64,000 bases of DNA from Acytostelium subglobosum LB1. Taxonomy: Eukaryota > Evosea > Eumycetozoa > Acytosteliales > Acytosteliaceae. The stretch spans positions 65,272 through 129,271 of the forward strand of contig NW_012236517.1 in assembly GCF_000787575.1 (NCBI RefSeq). The letters run 5' to 3'. The translations under genes were made by a program, and so were the position numbers. Below the pieces are notes generated by a model. It saw only the letters and a list, made by a program, of their open reading frames with translations. It was not told the origin of the DNA and did no database searches. Positions 33,357 to 43,787 of the stretch are shown in pieces (position 1 is the first letter of the stretch; the number at the start of each line of letters is the position of its first letter).

Positions 33357-34548
33357 CTATGAGCCTGCCTTTGTCTTGACCCAGTCGACATATTCATCCA
33401 ACAATACTGGCCATGCTCCATTCTCATCATAGTTTGATGCATCAGGTGCTATTGTCTTTACAAACTCTGGAGTATATGGATGGATGTAAGTCACATGACA
33501 TCCAACTACATGATTGTTGATTGAATAACTACTTACCGAATATTGATAACCATTGATCCATGTTTATACCTCTATAACTCTTTTGCTATAATATATTTGA
33601 ATGATTGAACGACAAGTTAGTACCATTCATTCGTTAAAAGGGGATCAGGACACTTACATGATTGGTCAGATAGTCAATCAATTGTGTGGCCTGCTCATAC
33701 TTTGGACATAATACCAGTGATATCATATCACAAGCATTGGCCAACTCCAATATCTTATTGTTCTCACTCTCCTTGGAAAACAGGAATGCAAACCTGTATA
33801 TCTCTTTAAAGTTATTGGCATCATCCAAGTCCTTCCTCAAGCTTGGTAGATGTGATTGAAGTTTAGCCAATGAGTCGATCCTAATTAATTTGAGTGAGTT
33901 AGCTTTGTCCACACCATCATCCATCATCAATCATGATCATACCCTAGTTCAGAGAGTCCTGTTACAAACTCTTGTTTGGTGAAGTATCCCATGCTTTTGG
34001 CTTTCAAATGCCATGCAAGTACCAACATTACAATCTAATAATGTGATCATTGAGATGTTAGAACAAATTTGAATCAAGTCCATAATCCATAAGGATACAT
34101 ACATCCTCTGGCTCTACACCTAGATCGGAGCATAACTGCACCACTCCATCTGGTCCGATCGAGTCAGTACCTTGTTCTCTATACTTCTCAAAGAATTCCT
34201 CCAGTCTTTTGGTCTTGTCCCCCGGTGTATCCTACATAGAAACGAGTGAGAATCATGTTGCCAATACCCGGGTCAAAGGGTATGTATACATACCTTATGT
34301 GTTGTAGTATCTACCGTTGTTGCATTATTGTTTGTAACTGATCGTGCTCTACTACTACCGCCGGATGTTGAAGATGGTCCGCCACCAGTTGCTGTCAACG
34401 TTGTTGTATGTGGCGTTACAGACGCAGGAACAGGAAAGTCAATCTCACGATCTATCTCACTCTTATTCTTTGATTTGGAATGTTTATTCTTCTTTGGTCT
34501 TTTATCAAGGTCCTTATCCTTATTCTTTTTTGATGAACTGTTACCCAT
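33357..34548 (-). CDS. DCN1-like protein, cullin NEDD8 ligase cofactor
   Basis: Six exons (34548-34294, 34231-34103, 34034-33943, 33880-33658, 33585-33537, 33466-33357), about 285 residues. The PONY/cullin-neddylation domain fills the last 200 residues: RLEEFFEKYREQ, VVQLCSDLGVEPEDV, VMLVLAWHLKAKSMGYFTKQ, ALFLFSKES-type helix, MDQWLSIF, and the C-terminal DASNYDENGAWPVLLDEYVD that recognises the cullin and the Ubc12 N-terminus in known members. DCN1 proteins promote NEDD8 transfer to cullins, activating SCF-type ligases. The N-terminus MGNSSSKKNK is a myristoylation consensus followed by a basic tract, recalling vertebrate DCUN1D3, which is held at membranes. The 85-residue linker is low complexity. 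Exon phases all agree. Confidence 0.93.
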
Positions 34549-35034
34549 TACTACTACTACTAATACTACTTTACAACTATGTTACTTATATTATATCTAT
34601 TTGTCTTTGTACACTATACTATACTATACTATATACACATAATTTAGATTGAATTGGAATTGGAATGATTGATGATTGAATGAATGAATGCCACTGTATG
34701 ACTCGGTGACACTCACACGGTGGTCTCGCGTCCAACATAACAACAACCAGAGTATTTTTGGAATTGCCCCCACTGTTGTTCGATCTTGAATCACCACCAG
34801 CCCACTCCGATGATGCTTGGTGCTGTGGATGAATGAATGAATCCAAACAACAACAACAACACTAGTCCTACAACAACTTGCAAACAGAAAAAGGATAGAT
34901 AATCATTACTTTATTGATTGACAGTTGATGTGATAATACGTGTGATGATAAAGAACATCCATCTATCCAATCAATTAATCAATGAATCAATGAATCAACC
35001 AATATTTAGAAGAGGAAAGAGAGAAAGAAGAAGT
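34549..35034. other. intergenic, 3' of the copper chaperone gene
   Basis: Noncoding between two minus-strand genes. It holds a TACTATAC repeat around 34610-34635 and CAT-rich runs. A 75-codon minus-strand ORF (34619-34846) has no codon or composition sign of a gene. Confidence 0.45.
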
Positions 35035-35404
35035 TTATGCTACAATGGATGACTTCTTGCCAGTCTTTTGAATGTTGGTCAAGAGCTCCTCAGCTGTCAA
35101 CTTTGTGCTGTCACACTTGACGATCTTCTTCTCGAGATCAATCTGAATGTTTGAAACTCCATCTATAATCATAGGAATGAATGATGTCAGTGTCATTGAT
35201 ATCAATGTTGTATCCTGTTTGTTTGATCAAGTGTTCACTTCTTCTTACCCAACTTTGAGAGGATGGCATTAACAGCCTTTGAGCAACCTCCGCAGGTCAT
35301 ATCAACATTGAATGTATGCTAAAGTAAAGACATGAAGAGTCGGGTTTTGTTTGGTCAATAACTCAAGCAATCATTACAATCAAGTAACTACATACGCTAG
35401 TCAT
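35035..35404 (-). CDS. atx1: ATX1-like copper chaperone
   Basis: A small three-exon gene: 35404-35396 (only MTS), 35318-35249, 35162-35035, giving 68 residues. The whole protein is one heavy-metal-associated domain. The metal site is MTCGGCSKAV (M-T-C-x-x-C) at residues 10-19, in the loop after the first strand HTFNVD. ILSKLDGVSNIQIDLEKKIV and the lysine-rich end complete the beta-alpha-beta-beta-alpha-beta fold. ATX1 carries Cu(I) in the cytosol to P-type copper ATPases of the Golgi. The lysine-rich C-terminal end (KTGKKSSIVA) fits docking to the ATPase domain. The tiny first exon is placed by the GTATGT donor and phase. Confidence 0.93.
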
Positions 35405-36576
35405 TGTTTAGTGGATTGTTGTTGTTTAATATTATAATATATATAGGGATACAGGAGAGTATTATTAATGAAAGTGAAGTGAACTGTTGTTTGTTGTTGG
35501 TTTGATAGTTCACCAAGTTGATCGAAAACCAAACCCACACAGATTCCCACGTCAATCTACAACAACATCACATCAACGACGACAACAACAACAATCAACT
35601 ACAAACACATGTCAGTCAGTCAATTACATTATCTGTACACATCATGATGATTGAATGAATAGTGGATGACATTGATTGATGTGTATGTTCACAACTTGTA
35701 AACAGACAGAGTGCCATTGGCAAATTAAAAACAAAGAAGTCTCTTCTTCTTCAACAAGGTTGGTCGTCGATACTGTCCATCCATCCATCCATCCAATCAT
35801 CAAACCATCTCATCCGTTTGATGAGACTAACGTTCAAACAAATCGATAGATAGATAGATAGGATCTCAAAGGATGTAGGGGAGTGTCTCCGCGATGCCGG
35901 GCCAATCAATGAGACGATCAGGGTGTCTTTGCCTCCCTATCCTATTACATCAATCAAAAAAAAAAAAGAATAAAAAATCTAACTTATCGTTTGAGTGAAA
36001 AAGGACCAAACCCGCAATACTACACTGAGTGGAATCATCACTACAACATTAATAATAGCTTTGTCCTTCTTCCTCCTACATACTAGTACATTCATTCATT
36101 CATTTACTGTTAACAACAGATACCTACAGTCAATCAATCAGTCAGTCAGTCAATCAATCAGTGATTTGTTAATCATTATTATAACAATCACACACACACA
36201 AGATAGAGAGATAGAAACTGTTCACACGACAGCCCAACAACACACCTCAAACGACCCCCTTGTTCATTTCTTCTTCTTCATTCAACTTCAGAAGAGTGAT
36301 AACGAGTATTATTATTATTATTAATAATAATTATTATTAGTGTGTGTTTGTACAACAACATAAGAAAGAGATAAAGAGAGTGAAAGCGTGAAGATAGATA
36401 GATATAGAGTGCGTACGAAGGTCAACCAACGCAACAACAACAACATCAGATAATACAAGCATTTTTCAGTAACAACAGTAGTAACAAGTAAACAGACGCA
36501 ATAGGAACACTTGTCATTATCATATATTTATTTATAAACATATATATAACATAATAATAATAATATATAGCACACG
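35405..36576. other. divergent intergenic region with a possible structured RNA
   Basis: About 1.17 kb upstream of both ATX1 and Mo25 genes. It contains GATA repeats (35845-35860), an A-run of 12 (35957-35968), CAGT/CAAT repeats and an ATT run near 36308-36340. The GC-rich, self-complementary block 35870-35943 stands out and is reported as a finding. Confidence 0.5.
35870..35943. ncRNA. possible structured RNA element
   Basis: A 74-bp GC-rich island in AT-rich spacer. Its ends pair (AGGATGTAGGGGAG with CTCCCTATCCT, two small bulges) and an inner stem pairs GTCTC with GAGAC. No known RNA class was recognised; strand is undetermined. Confidence 0.25.
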
Positions 36577-37927
36577 ATGAATATATTCTTTAATAAGAAG
36601 CAAAAGACTCCAGCTGAGCTGGTCAAGTCAATCAAGGAATGTCTATCATCGATCGAGAAGTCTGGTCCCAACTCAAAGTCATCTGAGAAGGTAATACAAT
36701 AACAGCAACAGCAGGACATGTGATTGATTGATTGATTGAATGATGAACATTGTTTGATTGACCCAAAATACAACATTATTATGATGTAGGCATTGGAGGA
36801 ACTTTCAAAGAGTATGCAGGACATCAAGAAGGTGCTGTATGGCGATGGCGAGCATGAGCCCAACGCTGAGCAATCAGCCGCTCTCTGCAATGAGATCTGC
36901 TCAAGCGATGTTATAGCACAATTGATCAACAATCTTGGCAAGCTCGAGTTTGAGGCCAAGAAGGACTTTGCTCAGATATTCAATCATCTGCTAAGAATGA
37001 AGAGTCCACGTTCAACCGTAGAGTACATTGCCAAGAATGCTGACATATTGAACTCTTTGGTCAAGGGGTATGTTCTCGCGAGCATTCAATCATCTCAATC
37101 AATCATCTCAATCAATCATCTCATCATCTAACTCAATTGACATACATAGATATGAACAACAAGACATTGCACTTAACTGTGGAACAATGCTTAGAGAGTG
37201 CATTAAGCAGGAGATGTTGGCAAAGGAACTTCTTTATTCACAGAACTTCTGGGAGTTCTTTAACTTTGTCGAGATGTCCAACTTTGATGTGGCATCAGAT
37301 ACGTTTGCAACATTCAAAGAGTTGTTGACCAAGCACAAGACACTGAGTGCCGAGTTTCTGGAAAGGAACTACGACCAAGTCTTTGAACGATACACAGTCC
37401 TTCTCAACTCACAGAACTATGTAACAAGAAGACAATCAATCAAGGTACGTACCTTCATTCATCATGATTCACTATTGATCGATCACATCACTCACTCATA
37501 CATACATCATATGTTCAATCAATATATAGTTATTAGGTGAACTGTTATTGGACCGTTCAAACTTTAATATAATGACCAAATATATAAGTTCAGCAGCCAA
37601 CCTGAAACTGATGATGAACCTGCTAAGAGATAAGAGCAGAAGTATTCAGTATGAGGCATTCCATGTGTTCAAGGTGTTTGTCGCCAATCCAAACAAGACC
37701 AAGCCAATCCTAGACATCCTGTCCAAGAACAAGGAGAAGCTGATAGTATTTTTAACGCAATTCCATACTGACAAGGGTAAGTTCATCTCTGTAGCCTCGA
37801 TCAATCATTCAATCAAAACATGTACTGACAAGACGACTATGACCACGCACTCACAACAGAGGAGGATCAATTCAATGATGAGAAGGCATTCTTGTTGAAG
37901 CAGATCCAAGCAATTCCAACTGATTAG
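36577..37927 (+). CDS. Mo25/CAB39 scaffold protein
   Basis: Five exons (36577-36690, 36790-37067, 37150-37444, 37530-37776, 37860-37927) give 333 residues, the normal length for the family. Mo25 is an armadillo-like helical scaffold that activates STE20-type and LKB1-STRAD kinases. Typical sequence: [20 protein letters not shown] at the start, [80 protein letters not shown], and [18 protein letters not shown]. These cover the concave surface used for kinase binding. All four introns interrupt conserved sequence and rejoin in phase, so the model is secure. In amoebae the protein is linked to cytokinesis and cell polarity. Confidence 0.95.
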
Positions 37928-38803
37928 ATTATATTTGATACAAACACCAACATCATCCATCATCACAACCATCATCGAATCACCATTCATCCATCCAATC
38001 CAGCAACAGCGGCCTCCCTCCAAATCATTTATCCAATTCGCATTTCAAATATGATTGTTTGAATGATCGTAATCATTCATTCATTCATTCATTCTCAAGT
38101 CTATACTGCTCCAACAACAAACATACAATCAAACAATCAAACAAACAAACAACCATTAACCAATGTTTTATTAATCACAGCATCACAACAAAGTGACCAT
38201 TCTTCTTCTATTCTTCTATCCATACATACCACAACTTTACAATAAAATAGGTATACAACAATAGCACCATTCATTGACAACAACAATCATACCATCTTTA
38301 TCTTTGCCAATTACCAAAGTGAGTGCCTAACAATACAATGACAAGGGTCACGACCTTTCCATTTCTGATGGAGGCTCTCTCTCACGCACAGTTGATTTTT
38401 TTGGAGATTTTTGTTTGAGTGTGCGTGATGGCCTTGATAATGTGTGTTGGCGTCAGTTTGATTCGATTGTGTTACTTATGTGGGAGGGTTCGCAGCGAGA
38501 GGCAGTGTTGCGTGGCTTGGACTATCCAAACTTGCGATTGTGTCAATCAATTAATCAGTCCTGTCAGGGTAGTCATTCAGTCACACATACTTATACATAC
38601 ACACACACACACACACACACACACCATACCATAATCAGCATTGTAGCACCATTATATATACATACATACTCACTTGTTATTACCTTTATTATTTAATTAT
38701 TAATATTGTTATAGCATATTGATAAACAGATAAATAGTTAAACAGTTAAACAGATAATATTAGTACAAGTAGTAGTAGGACTGGGATTTAGAATGACACT
38801 GAG
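37928..38803. other. intergenic with CA microsatellite and short uORF
   Basis: About 875 bp of CATT/CAAT repeats, a (CA)12 run at 38600-38624, and AT-rich sequence before the next gene. An upstream ATG at 38793 opens a five-codon ORF whose stop overlaps the next gene's ATG region. Confidence 0.5.
38600..38624 (+). repeat. (AC)n microsatellite
   Basis: Uninterrupted AC dinucleotide run of about 12 units in spacer DNA. Confidence 0.9.
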
Positions 38804-41800
38804 ATGAAAAAAGTATCATCGATCAATAGTTTCTTTAAGAGAATCAATCAATCTAGTTCGTCGTTGCCAGTGGGTGGCGTGTCGCCTGGCAGCGGAAACA
38901 CTGCACCATTGTCAAGCTCGACACAGGTCACTGGCGTGGAGTACGACCCCGAGGACAGCTTCTTCAGCACGACACCACTTAGCACGCCATCCTCATCGCA
39001 CAGCTCACTGCCAACGGTAGGCGGAACAGTCGTCGATCAACACAATGTGGATGGCGCGGCATCCTCCTCGTCTGCCGCACAGCCACACCAATCACAGCAG
39101 ACGATGGCCGTGTTTGCTGAGCAGATCTTAGCCGCCACAAACAACCTGGCCATCGATAACTATATATTCAGTCCGCGCACATCGCCCGCTGGTTCGCTGC
39201 GCGACGACGACGCTCCCAATGACTGCGCGGCGGACGAGGCAGAGCCACACGCACCACCCGAGGTGATCAAAAGTGCTTTGATCATCTCGACAGAGACCGT
39301 GGCACCCAATCACAAGCAACCGTACACGGCCTACAAGATCCAGGTCGAGACCAATCGCACAATGTACAACGTGTTGCGTCGCTACTCTGAGTTTCTCGAG
39401 TTTGACCTGAAGCTGCACGCTGCCTACCCGCTGAGTCGTCTGCCATTCCCGCCCAAGAAGACCTTTGGCAAGATGAACAATGAGTTTATCGAGCAGCGCA
39501 AGGACCATCTCCAGCAGTTCATGACGGCACTCTTCACCCATGCCACACTCGTTAATCTCCCCAACGACCCCCTCGTCGTAGCCTTCTTTGCTCGCAGCTC
39601 AACAGACATGCGTCATGACACTGTATCACCAATGCGAAACAATGGTCTCACAGCTGACGACCTTAGTATGTACTTATGTTGATTGTTAGATTGATTTATT
39701 GATCGACACTAACACTGCTCCACCTCATTAGTCGTCAAGTACATTATATCAACACTGCCATTCTGGTCGGACAACTTGGACTATCGCTCATTGTTGTCAT
39801 TGACAGAGACTTGCAACTATTTGATGAACACCGTGTCGCATTATAGTGATCTTTGGCGACGTCACTACTGGCGACAGTATAACGCACTGCACTTTGGTGT
39901 GTCGAGAGCGTGCTCTTGCTCAGCGGACCTTGGCGGCAACGTCGTGCCACCTCGTGATCGTAGCAACAACAATTCACGCCGCGACAATAGTCTGTCGGGC
40001 TCACAATCTGGTTCGCCCAGCCCATTCAACCACATCAACCATGCGTTCAACTCGCTCAACAGCTCGTTCAACAACATCAACAACCCATTCACGAGTATCA
40101 TCAAGCGCAACCATCAGAAGCAGAGGTCATTGGATCACTCATCGTCATCACTCAACAACAGCGGCTCAGGCATCCCCAACAACAACAACAACCACAACAT
40201 GTTGAACCAGTCATCGAGCAGCCTCAAGACATCGCCACACTTGGGCAACTCCCCAGCTAACAGTTCATCATCGCTCAACACCGACACTGTGGAGTACTCA
40301 AGACAACTGTTTCTTCAGATGCTCTCGGTGCATCATTATATACGCACGTCAGCCGACTCCCATCGCCTGTCCGACTGCGACTGCATGGCGCCCAAGTTCA
40401 AGGGAACGATCATTGGCATGCCCAACATCACCTCTTCATTCCTCCAATCATTCCACACCGAGTTCAAGGGTGCCAACAACCAGCAACCACACCAGAACAA
40501 GTTCCAATCGCTCACATCCTCAGCCGACCTTGACCAAAACCAACAACAACTACAGCAGCAACAACAATCCAATGGACTGCAGGTGTCTGGCGAGCGTCCA
40601 CCTCTGAGTATGAGTGCTTCGAGCGATCCTATCCACCTGTCCTCCTCCGTCTCGTCGACATCAGAGAGTGTGGACATTGACTCGGCCAGCAACTCAGTTC
40701 CACCAGCCAACTCAGCGCACACAACATCAACCACCACGTTCAAAGTGTCGCACATTGTGTACAATGGCCGTCTGCTGTGCGTCAGCACACAGGACTCGAC
40801 CAACCTGTCCAAGGAGGAGCGCAAGTACAATCTGTCACTGTCACACTTTGTCGTGTTGGTCTTCTCGCTGATTGATGAGGCCTCGTTCGAAGCCATTGGT
40901 GAATGGTACGAGGAGGTCAAGCAGATGTGTCCCGAGTCACCCATCATACTTGTCGGTCTGCAACGTGACCTGCGCGAGAAGGTGTCCGAGTCCAAGCCAA
41001 CAGTCTCCTATCAACAGGGCTTCCAACTGAGCCAGAGGATACCCAACTGCGTCGGATACTTTGAGTCACCCAGCGCTAGTGATGGTGTCGGAGGATGGCG
41101 TCTCTCTTTGCTCTCCGAGTTGGCATCACATCTCGTCAATCACTTCCGTCATGTGTTTGTCCAAAATGGCCACAACAACAACCACAGCAGCAGCAACAAT
41201 AAGAAGAACATACAGACTATCAAAACTAGCTTCCTCTCAAAGATATTCCCCAAGTATCCCGAGGAGGTGCTGTTCAAGACGCTGAACAACAATGATGGCG
41301 ATGTGGAGAAGTGTCTGGAGCTGCTTGCACAGGACTATGGCAGCTTTCTCGAGTCCTCTGAGGACAGGTCTCGCAAGTCCATGCAGATCAGACGTCAGAG
41401 CATTGACAAGAGCGTTGGAAGTGTCGTCAGCTCGTGGGTGTCACCGCCCACCAGCTGGAGCGAGAGTCCCAGCTCGCCACTGCGCCAGTCGGTCAAGATC
41501 TCCGAGAGCCAGATCAACTCTCTGGTAGAGAAGCTCAAGAAGAACTGCGACCAGTTTAGCAGAGGATTCCTACGCAAGAAGAACCAGTCGCAGGATCAGC
41601 AGGCCGAGATTGTATTGTCATTCCTCAGGGAGATGGGCACACAGTTGAAGTCCAGCCAAGTGTTCAGTCCACACGTACAGAACGGCGAAGCCGACGAGGA
41701 CCTGACCAGTCTTCCACTGTCCGAGATTGAGAACCATCTCTACACCACAATCTACAAGGCAGTGTTTGCCACTAGCGAGTCCCTGGAGAAGGATGAGTTG

Positions 41801-42524
41801 CTGACCGATCGCATGAACAAACTTGTGTTTGTCGAGCCACAACACCTAGAGATCAATGAGATGCACTGGAACAAAGACCTTTGGACCGCTGCCGAGAGGG
41901 AGCTGTTGAATCTCAACGAACTGTCCTCGCCCTCACAGAAGTTGGAATGTATTCTTAACTGTTGTAAAATAATATTGTGTAAGTATACCTTGTGGCCGGC
42001 ACCCTCATCCGTCTGGCATAGACACTAATCATTACTTCAACCTTTACAGTCCTGTTGTCCAACTCTGAGAGTCCTGGAGGTGCAGACGATTTCCTTCCAC
42101 ACTTGATCTATGTTGTCATCCATTCCAAGGTGCCTAACCTCTTCTCCAACTTTGAGTAACTATCAATCAACTCCCATTCATTCAGTCAATCAATCAACTC
42201 TAACATGTTACCTCTTTCCTTAACAGGTTCACATCCAAGTTCTGTAACACAGAGTTGTTGAAGATGGAGCGATATTACTATTTCACAACGTTTGGCATTG
42301 CAGTCACATTCATAGAGAACATTGATGTCAAGCATCTAAAGATTGATCCAGACGAGTTCAATGCTTATATGAGTGGCAAGAAGAAGTACGTACGCAGGGA
42401 TACATTGTCTAGCGATGATGCAGTTAGAGCCAAGATCATGCAAAGTATTGGTGATGGTCTGGAACAGAACACATCGTCTTCCCCAGCGTCTACCGCCACA
42501 GCACCATCATCACCAAGCAGATGA
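38804..42524 (+). CDS. PX/F-box/Rho-like/CUE/VPS9 multidomain Rab5-type exchange factor
   Basis: Four exons (38804-39665, 39732-41978, 42050-42155, 42227-42524), about 1,170 residues. Domains in order: PX (about 165-270: YKIQVETNRTMYNVLRRYSE, LPFPPKKTFGK); an F-box-like stretch (IISTLPFWSDNLDYRSLLSL, LWRRHYWRQY); a long Ser/Asn/Gln-rich region; a Rho-GTPase-like segment (VFSLIDEASFEAIGEWYEEV, SPIILVGLQRDLREK) with no visible P-loop, so probably unable to bind GTP normally; a CUE-like helix set (IFPKYPEEVLFKTLNNNDGD); and a VPS9 domain (LVEKLKKNCDQFSRGFL to VPNLFSNFEFTSKFC). VPS9 domains activate Rab5-family GTPases on endosomes; PX would bind PI3P and CUE ubiquitin. All splices keep phase. 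The combination is unusual. Confidence 0.85.
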
Positions 42525-42815
42525 ACTGGATGAAGTTAAACACAACAATAGTAATAGTAGTATAGTAGTTATGAGCGTAATAGCAACAAACAACAACAAT
42601 AACCCAATCAACCAATCAACCAGCAGCATCACTACATTGGCAGTACTCATCAGCACCAAGCAATGTATTGCTATCAAACAACAAGCGACATAGAGTTCGT
42701 TTGGATATGTTGGCAAGGTGTATGATGTAATGTACTATCATCATCACCTTGCACCACAATGTTTGTTCATTTGCCAATGAAGGACCCAACTATCCTTGGG
42801 ATATTTATTCATTCT
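42525..42815. other. convergent 3' intergenic region
   Basis: Just under 300 bp between two facing genes; CAACAA and AGTAG-type simple sequence only. Confidence 0.5.
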
Positions 42816-43454
42816 TCAAATCCATTCTTTTGATAATTCCGGTTGGTGATTATTGACAAATGGATTCAGCTTGAGACTTGGTCCATAACTTGATGTCCTT
42901 GTAGAAGGAGATCGCGGCCAATGGCTGTAGTCATCCATAATGGAGAGGTCATCAGGCCAGTGAAGGTGCAGAGTGGTCGCCAAGCGTCTCGCGAATTGGT
43001 GACAGTTGGTAATTGTTCCCCATTGTCGATTATTGTTACAGGGCTCTTTGATGAAGTTGGAGAAGACCGCAACTGTGTGTTCAGTGAACTCAATGAAGTC
43101 AAACTCGGTGGTTGCCCTGCCTAGAGGAACAGACTTGAACAGAAGGGGAGATGGGGGGTCCTTATTGTAGCGACAGTAATCGTAGACAACTTCCTGGGAT
43201 TCCTCCGGCTTCCTGTACACCAAGTGCATTAAAAGTCCAACAGGATTGGCAATGTTGGTAGTCTCACCGTACTAGTCCAATACAAGGGAATAGTGGCCAA
43301 GGTGGTCAGAAGATTCCAGTGGGAATTTGTAGATGAGTAGATATACTTGCATAGCCTTTGCCTCGTCGACGACAACGAGAGGGAACTCAGACATTCCTGA
43401 AGTGTCTTCATACCCAGGGGATTGTTTCTTAGACTTTGAATTTATGATACCCAT
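42816..43454 (-). pseudogene. papain-fold-like hydrolase paralogue with one in-frame stop
   Basis: One frame on the minus strand runs from the ATG at 43454 to the stop at 42816 (212 codons) but is broken by TAG at 43272-43274 (codon 61). Sequence on both sides belongs to the same family as the gene at 15943: QVYLLIYKFP then HYSLVLD before the stop, and LLMHLVYRKPEE, RQWGTITNCHQFARRLATTL and LHWPDDLS after it. The putative catalytic His and the Asn-Cys motif are both kept. A MGIINSKSKK start would fit N-myristoylation. No GT-AG intron that removes the stop and keeps phase is convincing. So it is a young pseudogene, a read-through case, or a sequencing error. Substrate unknown. Confidence 0.65.
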
Positions 43455-43787
43455 CTTATTCTTTATCTCTATCTATTTAATGAGCTTGGCTGCTAATATT
43501 AATATTCATTGACTTGCTGGATATAGATAATGACCAGTAATGGTGATGATTACCATCTATATCGTTTCACACCAACCAGTGTGAATGAAGACCTCCCTCT
43601 TTATTGAAATACTGAACTTCAATTCATTACAATGGAATTCCCAACAGATGGCAGTTGTCTGCATGATGATGACGGTACAGTGCTATCCCTCTCCATTAGC
43701 AATTTGAGGAGGTCGCCAGGTCTGATCCCAGGTGTCCAAGAAATTCATATGATATATACTTGATTGTGTTCGCACCATTCATTCCAA
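43455..43787. other. intergenic region
   Basis: About 330 bp between two minus-strand genes, including the presumed promoter of the papain-fold-like gene and the 3' end of the RED gene. Nothing recognised. Confidence 0.5.

Noticed and set aside
34619-34846. 75-codon minus-strand ORF before the ATX1 gene
   Set aside because: No conserved motif, low-complexity surroundings, no in-context start.
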